33,833 nucleotides of DNA from Bacteroidales bacterium (GTDB lineage Bacteria; Bacteroidota; Bacteroidia; Bacteroidales; UBA12170). The position numbers were made by a program, and so were the translations under genes. The notes under the pieces were generated by a model, which was not told the origin of the DNA, did no database searches, and saw only the letters and a list, made by a program, of their open reading frames with translations. The stretch lies in assembly GCA_016929955.1 (NCBI GenBank), contig JAFGHU010000063.1:1-33833 (forward strand), written 5' to 3'. Shown here piece by piece: positions 15,705 through 23,242 of the stretch. The stretch's first letter is position 1; each line of letters opens with the position of its first letter.

Positions 15705-17894
15705 CTAACGGATAAAAAGCAACTCTCTGTATTTGGGCAGAGGCCATAATTCATCATCAATTAATAGTTCCAATTTGTCGATATGTGTTCTGATACTTTC
15801 AGCAGTAACTCTAACTTTAGTGTCGTAAGCAACAGCCTTGGCGGCTTCGTCTACCAAATTGTTTGCTACTTTTCGCTCATTGATCATTTTATCAACCCCG
15901 CGTTTAATTTCAGAAATATGATGCGAAATATTTGTAATGATTTCCAACTCATTTTTCGACACTTTACCATAAGTTTGTAAATCGAGTATTTCTTTTAAAC
16001 CTTTCACATTCTCAATCAAAGTATTTTGATAACGAATAGCAATAGGAATAATATGATTATTAGCCATATCGCCCAAAACGCGCGATTCAATTTGTACTTT
16101 TTTAATGAATTTTTCAAGACGAATCAATCTTCGCGCTTCCAACTCGCGTGCAGTTAAAACATTCGTTTCTTCAAAGAGTTCGATAATGTTTTTCTTAACC
16201 AAAGTTTTTAATGTTTCGGGTGTAGTTTTAATATTGGATAAGCCTCTTTTCTGCGCTTCAATTTGCCATTCCTCGCTATAGTTATTGCCTTCAAAGCGGA
16301 TTCTTTTCGAACGCACAATATAATCCTTAATCACTTGATATACAGAATCTTCAAAATCCAATCCTTTGGCTAATAGCTGATCGACATCCCTTTTAAAATT
16401 GGTCAATTGTTTAGCCAATACAGTATTTAAAGAAATCATGGGTTTGGCACAATTGGCACTAGAACCCACGGCTCTAAATTCAAATTTATTTCCTGTAAAA
16501 GCAAAAGGCGATGTTCTATTTCTATCGGTATTGTCCATCAATATCTCGGGAATATTTGGAACATTGATATTTAAAGCTGCTTTCAACTCTTCATTTAAAC
16601 CTGATTTATCATTGCTGGCCTCTATCCTATCCAATAAACTGGTTAATTGACTTCCAATGAAAACAGAAATAATTGCCGGAGGTGCCTCGTGGCCACCCAA
16701 ACGATTATCGTTGCTTGCAGAGGAGATACTTGCGCGAATTAAATCTTCATACTCATTAACACCCATCAATACATTAACCAAAAAAGTAACAAAACGGAGG
16801 TTCTCTTTTTGTGTTTTGCCCGGAGCAAACAAATTATGTCCTTTATCTGTTGCTAATGACCAATTGTTGTGTTTTCCGGAGCCATTAATTTTTGCAAAAG
16901 GTTTTTCATGAAAAAGTACTTCAAAATTATGATTACGAGCAGCCTTTTCCATCAAATACATAATCAATTGATTATGATCAACTGCAATATTCACTTCTTC
17001 ATAAACAGGAGCGCATTCGAATTGGTTTGGAGCCACTTCGTTATGACGTGTTTTAACAGGAATCCCGAGTTTATGTGCCTCTGTTTCAAACTCTTTCATA
17101 AATTCTTTAACACGCTCAGGAATGGTTCCGAAATAATGATCAGAAAGCTGTTGATCTTTTGCTGAAGCATGACCAAAAAGCGTTCTACCGGTTAAAACCA
17201 AATCCGGACGAGCAATAAATAAAGAACGATCTACAAGAAAATACTCTTGCTCCCAACCCAAGGAGGCATAAACTCTTCCGATATCTCCATTGAACATTTT
17301 ACACACTGCGCGCGCGGCTTTATCCAGCGCAAAGGAAGATTTCAATAAGGGCGTTTTATAATCGAGTGCTTCGCCGGTATAAGAAACAAAAATGGTAGGT
17401 ATACAAAGCGTATTTCCTAAAATAAATGCAGGAGAAGTCGGGTCCCAAGCGGTATAACCACGTGCTTCAAAAGTATTTCGAATTCCGCCATGTGGAAAAC
17501 TGGAAGCATCAGGTTCTTGTTGGATAAGCTCATTACCCCGGAAGTTTTCTATCGCTTTGCCTCCCCCATCAGGATTAACAAAAGAATCGTGCTTTTCTGC
17601 AGTAGAGCCTGTTAAAGGATGAAACCAATGCGTATAATGGGTCGCTCCTTTACTAATCGACCAGGCTTTCATGGATGCCGCAATCTGTGCTGCAGATTCA
17701 CGGTCGATTTTAGTCCCTTCGTTAATGGCACTCATCACTTTTTTAAAAGATTCGTCGGTTAAATATTCTTTCATCGCTGAAAGATTAAAAGTCATTTCCC
17801 CGAAATATTCCGACGGTTTTTTATCGGGCATGGTATACGAGACCTTTTTTCTGTCGAAAGTGCTGGCTAATGCTCTGAATCTAAAGTTTTCCAT
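15705..17894 (-). CDS. glnN: Glutamine synthetase type III
   Basis: ATP-dependent synthesis of glutamine from glutamate and ammonium, cytoplasmic, nitrogen assimilation. The 729 residues are the length of type III enzymes (much longer than the ~470 of type I). Seen: THWFHPLTG (88-96), GWEQEYFLVD (213-222) with metal-binding Glu, RHNEVAPNQFE (283-293), and the type III signature KINGSGKHNNWSL (335-347). The C-terminal several hundred residues are the helical region special to this type. It appears monocistronic with a -7 element close upstream. Type III enzymes are common in Bacteroidota and usually respond to nitrogen supply. Confidence 0.96.
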   Translation of the reverse strand: MENFRFRALASTFDRKKVSYTMPDKKPSEYFGEMTFNLSAMKEYLTDESFKKVMSAINEGTKIDRESAAQIAASMKAWSISKGATHYTHWFHPLTGSTAEKHDSFVNPDGGGKAIENFRGNELIQQEPDASSFPHGGIRNTFEARGYTAWDPTSPAFILGNTLCIPTIFVSYTGEALDYKTPLLKSSFALDKAARAVCKMFNGDIGRVYASLGWEQEYFLVDRSLFIARPDLVLTGRTLFGHASAKDQQLSDHYFGTIPERVKEFMKEFETEAHKLGIPVKTRHNEVAPNQFECAPVYEEVNIAVDHNQLIMYLMEKAARNHNFEVLFHEKPFAKINGSGKHNNWSLATDKGHNLFAPGKTQKENLRFVTFLVNVLMGVNEYEDLIRASISSASNDNRLGGHEAPPAIISVFIGSQLTSLLDRIEASNDKSGLNEELKAALNINVPNIPEILMDNTDRNRTSPFAFTGNKFEFRAVGSSANCAKPMISLNTVLAKQLTNFKRDVDQLLAKGLDFEDSVYQVIKDYIVRSKRIRFEGNNYSEEWQIEAQKRGLSNIKTTPETLKTLVKKNIIELFEETNVLTARELEARRLIRLEKFIKKVQIESRVLGDMANNHIIPIAIRYQNTLIENVKGLKEILDLQTYGKVSKNELEIITNISHHISEIKRGVDKMINERKVANNLVDEAAKAVAYDTKVRVTAESIRTHIDKLELLIDDELWPLPKYRELLFIR

Positions 17895-17932
17895 TACTAA
17901 ATTTTTGGTATAAAAAGGATTAATAATATGAG

Positions 17933-17940
17933 CAAAGATA
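17933..17940 (-). promoter_or_regulatory. Promoter -7 element of glutamine synthetase III
   Basis: The minus strand reads TATCTTTG, an exact TAnnTTTG match, 38 bases before the ATG. No convincing -33 TTG is seen. The rest of the 195-base gap up to 18089 shows no further clear signal. Confidence 0.5.
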
Positions 17941-18089
17941 GACGAAAAGTGAAATAAATTTCTTAGCGACCCAAAGAGTTTTCCAAAAATATTAACATTC
18001 TTAGATATGAAGACTTTGCTAAAATGAAAATAAGTGTATTTTGCTGATCGCTTAAATCCAAAATAATTTGAGGTGAAAGCGCATAAATA

Positions 18090-18740
18090 TTAACGATTTG
18101 CCTTATAAAAGCACATAAAATCCGACAAAGTATCAAATACTAAATCGTGCTGAGCCAAAAGCCGTTCTTTTGAAAAATGGCCATTTGCAATTAATACACA
18201 AGAACAGCTTATCGAATTTGCCACTTGCAAATCGTGAAGAGTATCGCCTAGAAGCAAAGTTTCAGAAGCGGAAAAGCCGGACCGATTTAACAAAGCTTCG
18301 CCTAGTTCTTCTTTGCCATTGGCCAAATGATTATCAATGCCTTGCACAATCGAAAAATAAGGACGAATGCCCTTTTCGTGTAAACTATTTTCAAGAGCCT
18401 GATGCTCCATGGCCGACAAAACAACTTGATTTAGACCAAGACGATCGAATTCAGCCAGCAGTTTGTGAACATCAGAAAAAAGTGCACTTTTTGGAAGCTC
18501 TTTAAAATAAGCAGCCATAAACTCGTGTCCAACCTTTTCAAATGAAAGCGTATCAAAATCAAATCCCAATTTTAAATAATAATCATGAACCGGAAAATCG
18601 AACAATTGTTTGTATCGTTCGGGGCTCAAAAGAGGAAGCTTGTATTTGCTTAATAAACCATTCATTACACGTACACACATTTCCACATCGTCTAATAGCG
18701 TACCGTTCCAATCCCAAATCAGTTGTTTTATTTGCTCCAT
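18090..18740 (-). CDS. HAD-superfamily phosphatase
   Basis: A 216-residue HAD hydrolase with a helical cap, similar in layout to phosphoglycolate phosphatases. Motif I is DWNGTLLDD (nucleophile Asp10), motif II includes VVLSAME, a conserved Lys lies in NGKEELG, and motif IV is LLLGDTLHDLQVA. The second residue of motif I is Asn12 where most family phosphatases have the general acid Asp; DWNGT variants form a recurring subgroup, so this is likely natural and not damage. Its first codons overlap the end of the class IV aminotransferase gene by 13 bases, so the two are cotranscribed. Substrate unknown. Confidence 0.85.
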   Translation of the reverse strand: MEQIKQLIWDWNGTLLDDVEMCVRVMNGLLSKYKLPLLSPERYKQLFDFPVHDYYLKLGFDFDTLSFEKVGHEFMAAYFKELPKSALFSDVHKLLAEFDRLGLNQVVLSAMEHQALENSLHEKGIRPYFSIVQGIDNHLANGKEELGEALLNRSGFSASETLLLGDTLHDLQVANSISCSCVLIANGHFSKERLLAQHDLVFDTLSDFMCFYKANR

Positions 18741-19552
18741 TTGTTCTTGTTTCTTAGATATTCATTCTTAAAATGCAAATTGAATTCGCGTTGTAATTTT
18801 TTCAAAACAGGATGATTTACATCCAAACGGGCATCGTTAATTTCCCTAATCGGAAGTATATTGTATGATGTTCCGCATAAAAAAGCGGCTTTATACTTTT
18901 TATAATTATGCTCAAATACCTGATTATAAATAACATGAATTTTATTTTCTGAAGCAAGTTTCAAAATCTCACTTCGTGTTATTCCCGACAATATGCTTGA
19001 CTCATCAGCAGAAAAGAGCGATTGCTCCTGAATAAAAAAGACATTAGAATGACTGCCTTCTGTTATTAATCCCGCTGTATTCACAAGCAAAGTTTCATAA
19101 ACGCCAGCTTTTTCTATTTCTGCTTGTCGCTTTTCGCGCCACTCGCTTCTGTAAAACTTTATGGTAGGATTTATTCGCTCTGTATGTGTAAGATTTACTT
19201 TAACGCCCGCCGTATAAGCCTCATTATCGGGATAATACGATACGATTGGATAAACAAATAAATTATTTTCTACGGCATCAATGCGGACATTACAGTTGAT
19301 CAACTGATTGATTTGTATCAAATCAAACAAGGCTTTTTCAAGCTTCTTTTTATCGAATTTCGATTTTAATCCAATGGCATTCAAGCCGTATTGAAAACGA
19401 ATCCAATGTGCATCCCAAAACATAGGTACACCTTGATGAACTCTTAAAACTTCGTAGATTGTTGTTTTGGCATTATCTAGTTGTTCGCTTACAAGAGCCG
19501 CTTCAATATTTTGGTAGTTTAGGTTGTAGTAAAGGCCGGTTCTGATATGCAT
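18728..19552 (-). CDS. Class IV aminotransferase (PabC/IlvE-like)
   Basis: The 274-residue protein belongs to fold-type IV PLP enzymes, which include 4-amino-4-deoxychorismate lyase (PabC), branched-chain aminotransferase and D-amino acid transaminase. Seen: TTIYEVLRVHQGVPMFWDAH near the start, a Lys in TIKFYRSEWRE as the probable PLP lysine, and the hallmark GLITEGSHSNVFFI with the conserved Glu that contacts the PLP ring nitrogen. The short length and the VLRVHQGVPMFWDAHWIR type of N-terminus favour a PabC-like lyase for p-aminobenzoate/folate, but no pabA/pabB lies nearby. It overlaps the HAD gene. Confidence 0.8.
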   Translation of the reverse strand: MHIRTGLYYNLNYQNIEAALVSEQLDNAKTTIYEVLRVHQGVPMFWDAHWIRFQYGLNAIGLKSKFDKKKLEKALFDLIQINQLINCNVRIDAVENNLFVYPIVSYYPDNEAYTAGVKVNLTHTERINPTIKFYRSEWREKRQAEIEKAGVYETLLVNTAGLITEGSHSNVFFIQEQSLFSADESSILSGITRSEILKLASENKIHVIYNQVFEHNYKKYKAAFLCGTSYNILPIREINDARLDVNHPVLKKLQREFNLHFKNEYLRNKNKWSK

Positions 19553-19568
19553 AGTGCCAAATTTGACG

Positions 19569-19576
19569 CAAACATA
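19569..19576 (-). promoter_or_regulatory. Promoter -7 element of the class IV aminotransferase/HAD operon
   Basis: The minus strand reads TATGTTTG, matching TAnnTTTG, 16 bases before the ATG, giving a very short leader. It separates this pair from the sigma factor operon upstream, which ends at 19589. Confidence 0.45.
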
Positions 19577-19588
19577 TCAATAATTCAA

Positions 19589-20050
19589 TTAATTTTGTCG
19601 GCGATTTGCATTTCTACCTCTAAATTCTTGCAATAAATGTCGACGAAAACCATTTTCGGCATCATTTAAAAGCAATATCTTTTTTGCCGAAATCACTTTC
19701 AATAATTTTTTCTGATAGTCTTGATTAAGCTTAAACATAGCGGCTGTATGCTTATTGAAAAAGCCAAGTAATTCCATGGCTTGTTCTTCGGATAACTCAT
19801 TTTCATCAGAAGGAAATTTAGCTCTGTAACTACGCATCTCATTTGCCAAATTATCTTTATCAGCTTCGAATTGTGTATAAATCGGCCAAAATACTTTTGA
19901 TTCATCAGGGGTTAATTGCATTTTATCGGTTATAAAAGCAATCTTTTGTGCCCGATATCTTTTTTCAATTTCCATTCTATTGCCCGGACCTTGAGCAAAA
20001 ACGCCAATAGAAATAAAAATGCCTATTAGAACAATGCTAATTTGTTTCAT
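19589..20050 (-). CDS. Spy/CpxP-like periplasmic protein
   Basis: A 153-residue exported helical protein: signal peptide MKQISIVLIGIFISIGVFAQ, then MEIEKRYRAQKIAFITDKMQ, LTPDESKVFWPIYTQFE and a C-terminal basic tail. The LTPDESxxFWPIYxxFE block is typical of the proteins found downstream of ECF sigma factors in Bacteroidota, sometimes annotated as sensor of ECF-type sigma factor. It lies 6 bases after the one-TM protein and is the last gene of the sigma operon. A role in sensing envelope state or as chaperone is inferred from fold and context. Confidence 0.75.
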   Translation of the reverse strand: MKQISIVLIGIFISIGVFAQGPGNRMEIEKRYRAQKIAFITDKMQLTPDESKVFWPIYTQFEADKDNLANEMRSYRAKFPSDENELSEEQAMELLGFFNKHTAAMFKLNQDYQKKLLKVISAKKILLLNDAENGFRRHLLQEFRGRNANRRQN

Positions 20051-20056
20051 AATCTT

Positions 20057-20527
20057 TTATTTTAAATCTTCTGTTGAATAAAGTTCTATAATTTCATCTG
20101 TCGAAATATTACTATAATCGAGCAATGCATCTACATCCGGATCGTTATATAAACTATTTACATCTGTAACTGAAGCCAATTCGCTATAGATTATATCTTC
20201 GTCATAATTCTGAAAATCATTTATTGCCATCAATTCTTCGATGGTAAAATCAATTCTAGCATCCTTATTTATATCTGCATCAAAAACGAATATCCAAAGT
20301 GCCAATAAAAGTAGGGCGGCTACCGCCAGCGAAATTAGTCTAATCCAATTGTTTTGAGCCAACTTAAACGAAATAGTTTTCGTTTTTTTCTTTTCTTCGA
20401 TCGGTAAATTGGCAGTAAAATTATCGAAATAACCAGCCGGAGGGCTAGTAAAACCGGCATTTTTCGATCGATTAACATGAGCGCTAATCTTTGCTTCTAT
20501 TTTATTATCTTTATTCATACCATTCAT
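20057..20527 (-). CDS. One-TM protein, candidate anti-sigma factor
   Basis: The 156 residues have a cytoplasmic N-terminus of about 60 residues including PPAGYFDNF, one membrane helix around 62-82 (LISLAVAALLLLALWIFVF), and an acidic extracytoplasmic C-terminus rich in Asp/Glu. The N-terminal part shows no zinc anti-sigma HxxxCxxC motif. The layout, and the place between an ECF sigma factor gene (24 bases upstream) and a Spy-like gene (6 bases downstream), suggest a membrane anchor that holds the sigma factor and reads a periplasmic signal. This is inference; no anti-sigma family is recognised. Confidence 0.65.
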   Translation of the reverse strand: MNGMNKDNKIEAKISAHVNRSKNAGFTSPPAGYFDNFTANLPIEEKKKTKTISFKLAQNNWIRLISLAVAALLLLALWIFVFDADINKDARIDFTIEELMAINDFQNYDEDIIYSELASVTDVNSLYNDPDVDALLDYSNISTDEIIELYSTEDLK

Positions 20528-20551
20528 TTGACTAAGGTAAGGTTAATTAGT

Positions 20552-21100
20552 TTAATCTACTTCTAAGTTTTTTTCAATTTTTTTAACCGCATGGTGATAG
20601 GAAGCTTTTAATGCGCCTACCGATGTTTTCAAAATCGACGACATTTCTTCGTATTTCATTTCATCATAATATTTCATATTGAAAACAATGCGCTGTTTAT
20701 CGGGCAAGGTCAGCAAGGCCATTTGTAATTTTTTCTCTATCTCCGTACCATCAAAAATATTATCGTCTTCCAGGTTTTGCTTTAATTCATCACGATAATC
20801 TCCCTTGGCTGAAAAAACATAACGCTTTCTTTTTTTCAAAAAATCAAACGTTTCGTTAGTTGCTATGCGATAAATCCAAGTATACAGATTAGAATCAGAG
20901 CGAAAAGCAGCTATATTTTGCCAAATTTTAATAAACGTATTTTGTGCAATATCGTTTGCATCTTCGTGCGAGTAAACCATACGACGTATATGCCAATAGA
21001 TACGCTCTTGATAGTGTTGTACCAAGAGATTAAATCCTCTATTGCTTGTATGCTTTTCGCTAATAAGTCGGATTATGTCTTTGTCGCTATAATTTTCCAA
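20552..21100 (-). CDS. ECF-type RNA polymerase sigma factor
   Basis: The 182-residue protein has sigma region 2 at about 22-92 (DANDIAQNTFIKIWQNI, TWIYRIATNETFDFLKKRKR) and region 4 at about 120-174 (LLTLPDKQRIVFNMKYYDEM, KYEEMSSILKTSVGALKASY, HHAVKKIEK). It would direct RNA polymerase to a small regulon, probably envelope stress given its partners. The start codon is TTG (21100-21098): an in-frame stop lies only three codons upstream, and the first downstream ATG would delete most of region 2. A TTG start may keep its level low. First gene of a three-gene operon. Confidence 0.9.
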   Translation of the reverse strand: MENYSDKDIIRLISEKHTSNRGFNLLVQHYQERIYWHIRRMVYSHEDANDIAQNTFIKIWQNIAAFRSDSNLYTWIYRIATNETFDFLKKRKRYVFSAKGDYRDELKQNLEDDNIFDGTEIEKKLQMALLTLPDKQRIVFNMKYYDEMKYEEMSSILKTSVGALKASYHHAVKKIEKNLEVD

Positions 21101-21145
21101 GAGTTTAAGTTAAGTTCAATTTTGACCCCTCAAAACAAATAAGGT

Positions 21146-21697
21146 TTAATCAAGAAAATATTTTTTTGCAAAATGATTTTGCATCTCTTTTTTTAATGTT
21201 GAAATTGCGGATTTAATAAGCGGTTTATCTAATGATTGTTCGTATTTTATGATCAACTCACCAAGTTTTGCCGAGGAATCATCGGATTTTAAATTGCTAG
21301 CCGCTGTATTGATGATTCTGACGAGTTCTTCTTTTGTATTTGTTACTTGTTCCCAGGCTTTTGTACTAACATAAAGTTGTTGCGAAAAATTATGCTCAAT
21401 CTCCTCTCTAACTGATTGTATAAGAAGCGTTTGAAACTGAAAAGCACTCAGGTTTTGCACTTTTTGGCGCAGAATAAGATTAGCCGGAGAAATTCTTTCA
21501 ATAAATAAAACCAAGCGCTCGTAAGCTTGTATACTTAAGGGATTTAGAATTTTTGCATTTGCTTTTAAACGTTCATTTTCCAATTCGGCCTGAAAGCGTT
21601 CATTTTGTTTATCAAACACTTGTTTAAGCAAGAAATATGCGGTTAAAAACACCACTAGCGAAGGCAGTGTATATTTTAATATTTCCAATAAGATCAT
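21146..21697 (-). CDS. Conserved one-TM protein, function unknown
   Basis: The 183-residue protein has an N-terminal membrane helix at about 6-24 (LKYTLPSLVVFLTAYFLL) followed by a charged, mostly helical cytoplasmic part with a coiled-coil-like stretch (KQNERFQAELENERLKANAK) and the block SIQAYERLVLFIERISPANL. I know similar proteins as conserved but uncharacterised Bacteroidota proteins (possibly DUF7935). It has its own -7 element and lies between the sigma operon and the J-domain/RHH pair. No function is assigned. Confidence 0.7.
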   Translation of the reverse strand: MILLEILKYTLPSLVVFLTAYFLLKQVFDKQNERFQAELENERLKANAKILNPLSIQAYERLVLFIERISPANLILRQKVQNLSAFQFQTLLIQSVREEIEHNFSQQLYVSTKAWEQVTNTKEELVRIINTAASNLKSDDSSAKLGELIIKYEQSLDKPLIKSAISTLKKEMQNHFAKKYFLD

Positions 21698-21719
21698 AGT
21701 CCTTCTATTTAATGAATAT

Positions 21720-21727
21720 CAAAAGTA
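21720..21727 (-). promoter_or_regulatory. Promoter -7 element of the one-TM protein gene
   Basis: The minus strand reads TACTTTTG, matching TAnnTTTG, 22 bases before the ATG of the gene ending at 21146. No good -33 match. Confidence 0.4.
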
Positions 21728-21751
21728 TAAATTCTACAGAAACAGAAGTAT

Positions 21752-21934
21752 TTAGCCAATTGCTTTTTTCAATAAGGAAAGCATCATTTTTTTATCTTTT
21801 CCGGAAATAGTTAAGATAAGTTCGAGCACTCCGGTTCTGTTTAACCCCAATTGCTTTTCGTAAAATTTAAGTAAATCGTGATTTTCTTTACTTATCCTAA
21901 ATCCGGTTTGTATTTTCTTTTCTTTTTGCATCAT
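21752..21934 (-). CDS. Small ribbon-helix-helix-like protein
   Basis: Sixty residues with the ribbon-helix-helix pattern: a beta-strand KIQTGFRISKE, then helix NHDLLKFYEKQLG, the turn LNRTG, and a second helix VLELILTISG. Such proteins bind DNA as dimers through the strand, often regulating their own operon. Its ATG overlaps the stop of the J-domain gene (ATGA, 21931-21934), so translation is coupled. It could control the shared promoter at 22317-22347, where a 14-base palindrome lies further upstream. Target is inferred only. Confidence 0.65.
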   Translation of the reverse strand: MMQKEKKIQTGFRISKENHDLLKFYEKQLGLNRTGVLELILTISGKDKKMMLSLLKKAIG

Positions 21935-22299
21935 TTCTTGTTTTGAGAATTAAAATACGTTTTAAGCGTAGTGGCTCTGTATTTCGAATTACTTAATCCG
22001 TAGCCGTCTTTTTTATTAAAAACGGCATGCTTTGTTCGCCCCTTGGCGCGTGCAATAAAAACCTCTGTTCCAACCCAGGTTACTTCGCATTCCGTACCGT
22101 TTACCCACACCGTATCGCCGGCTTGTACATCGCTAAGCATTTTTTTTAAAGTACCTAGTTTGGATTTACAAATTTCAAACTCTTCGGTCAATGAAGAAAA
22201 GATAGCAGCATCGCCTCCCAAATCCGGGTGATATTTCCTGGCTAGCCTTCGGTATTCTGCTTTTAGCTCCTCTTTTGATTTAATATGCTCGAAAAACAT
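21931..22299 (-). CDS. J-domain protein with a C-terminal beta-rich domain
   Basis: The 122 residues start with a compact J domain: ELKAEYRRLARKYHPDLGGD with the HPD tripeptide at 24-26, which stimulates Hsp70/DnaK ATPase. There is no Gly/Phe region or zinc domain. Residues about 58-115 (AGDTVWVNGTECEVTWVGTE, VFIARAKGRTKHAVFNKKDG) look like a small beta-barrel and I do not recognise the domain. Its 3' end overlaps the RHH gene by 4 bases. The J-like N-terminus resembles short J proteins common on phages and plasmids, but nothing mobile is visible nearby. Confidence 0.75.
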   Translation of the reverse strand: MFFEHIKSKEELKAEYRRLARKYHPDLGGDAAIFSSLTEEFEICKSKLGTLKKMLSDVQAGDTVWVNGTECEVTWVGTEVFIARAKGRTKHAVFNKKDGYGLSNSKYRATTLKTYFNSQNKK

Positions 22300-22316
22300 C
22301 CTTATTTATCTTTTTA

Positions 22317-22347
22317 CAAATGTATAACATTGTCAAACGTTTTGCAA
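22317..22347 (-). promoter_or_regulatory. Promoter of the J-domain/RHH operon
   Basis: On the minus strand TTG (22347-22345), a 20-base spacer and TACATTTG (22324-22317) fit the Bacteroidota promoter. The ATG follows 17 bases after the -7 box. Confidence 0.55.
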
Positions 22348-22362
22348 GTTTTTTTTATACTT

Positions 22363-22376
22363 TTATTCGCGAATAA
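22363..22376. promoter_or_regulatory. 14-base perfect palindrome upstream of the J-domain/RHH operon
   Basis: TTATTCG-CGAATAA is self-complementary over 14 bases with a GC core in very AT-rich surroundings. It lies 15 bases upstream of the -33 element, a possible operator for the RHH protein or another regulator. The remainder of the gap to 22540 shows no clear signal apart from being the leader of the che operon. Confidence 0.4.
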
Positions 22377-22540
22377 CAAGAAAGCTTATGGCATTAGTAA
22401 AAAAGAGGCATCTCCCTAAATATCATATTTCTATAAAATTATCGACGACAATATTTTGCAACACTAAAAATAATTCTAAAAAAATAGTTAAGTTTACAGC
22501 AAATTAGGAGCGAACAAATAAACTCACTAAAAAATTTAAG

Positions 22541-22858
22541 ATGGACAATTATTCAATTTCTATAATCCCTGACCAGGATGCTGCAAAAAATTCGGCACGG
22601 ATAGAATTGAGCGGAGAGCTATCTATTCAGTATATCCACGAAATTAGAGTTCAGCTCGACAAAGCCATCGCTAATTTCAAAAATATCGAACTGTTTATAA
22701 GCGATGTGTATATTATTGATTTAACTATACTTCAATACTTTATATCTTTAAAAAAATCGGAAAATGTGCTAAATAAATCTATTAAATTTTCATTTGAATT
22801 AAGTGAAGGTTTAAAGGAACTTATTGAACATGCGGGGTTTAACCATATTGAAAATTAA
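22541..22858 (+). CDS. STAS-domain protein
   Basis: A 105-residue single STAS domain of the SpoIIAA/MlaB type: beta-strands ARIELSGELS and NIELFISDVYIIDLT, then a helix ILQYFISLKK. The usual phosphorylated Ser/Thr after an Asp corresponds to Thr62 in IDLTILQYF. Such domains act as phospho-switches or binding modules. It is the first gene of the che operon and ends 5 bases before the CheY-like gene, so its role is probably tied to this system. No matching serine kinase or PP2C phosphatase is encoded in the window. Confidence 0.78.
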   Translation: MDNYSISIIPDQDAAKNSARIELSGELSIQYIHEIRVQLDKAIANFKNIELFISDVYIIDLTILQYFISLKKSENVLNKSIKFSFELSEGLKELIEHAGFNHIEN

Positions 22859-22863
22859 AACGA

Positions 22864-23229
22864 ATGAAAAAAACAATCTTAATTGTAGATGATTCTGAAA
22901 GCATTAGAAAACTGGTTCAGTTTAATCTAAATAATGCTGGCTTTAGAGTGTTGGTAGCCAATAATGGAATGGATGCATTGAACTATTTTAAGGAAGAAAG
23001 CATACATTTACTTTTAACAGATTTACATATGCCGGTTATGAATGGCATGGAACTGATCAAGGAAGTCAGGAAAATAGATCAGTATAAACATATTCCCATC
23101 TTGTTTTTGACAACGGAAACCCAAATTGCGCTAAAAAAAGAGGCGAAAAATGCGGGAGCAACCGGTTGGATTGTGAAACCATTTGTATTTGATAAACTTT
23201 TAGCAACTATTCATAAAGTATTACGATAG
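22864..23229 (+). CDS. cheY: CheY-like response regulator
   Basis: A stand-alone 121-residue receiver domain. Acidic pair in ILIVDDSES (D9-D10), phospho-acceptor Asp53 in LLTDLHMP, conserved Thr near 83-84 in LFLTTET, and Lys105 in VKPF are all present, so it should accept phosphate from CheA. It sits between the STAS gene and cheA. Its downstream target is unknown, since no flagellar switch genes are in the window. Confidence 0.9.
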   Translation: MKKTILIVDDSESIRKLVQFNLNNAGFRVLVANNGMDALNYFKEESIHLLLTDLHMPVMNGMELIKEVRKIDQYKHIPILFLTTETQIALKKEAKNAGATGWIVKPFVFDKLLATIHKVLR

Positions 23230-23242
23230 ACTCTATTAAAAC

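Noticed and set aside
15650-15760. N-terminal extension of the zinc-ribbon protein to an ATG at 15760.
   Set aside because: It would overlap the glutamine synthetase coding end, lacks family similarity, and the -7 element at 15678-15685 lies downstream of that start.
22455-22496. TTTG at 22455 and TAAGTTTA at 22489 as a promoter for the che operon.
   Set aside because: The spacer is about 30 bases and the -7 box has a mismatch; a promoter must exist in this gap but I cannot place it.
22388-22507. A 38-codon plus-strand open frame between the J-domain promoter and the STAS gene.
   Set aside because: Short, rich in Lys/Asn/Thr as expected from AT-rich DNA, no recognisable motif and no promoter; probably chance.
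22300-22540. Possible mobile-element boundary near the J-domain gene.
   Set aside because: No terminal repeats, integrase, transposase or tRNA scar seen; codon use and base composition look like the flanks.
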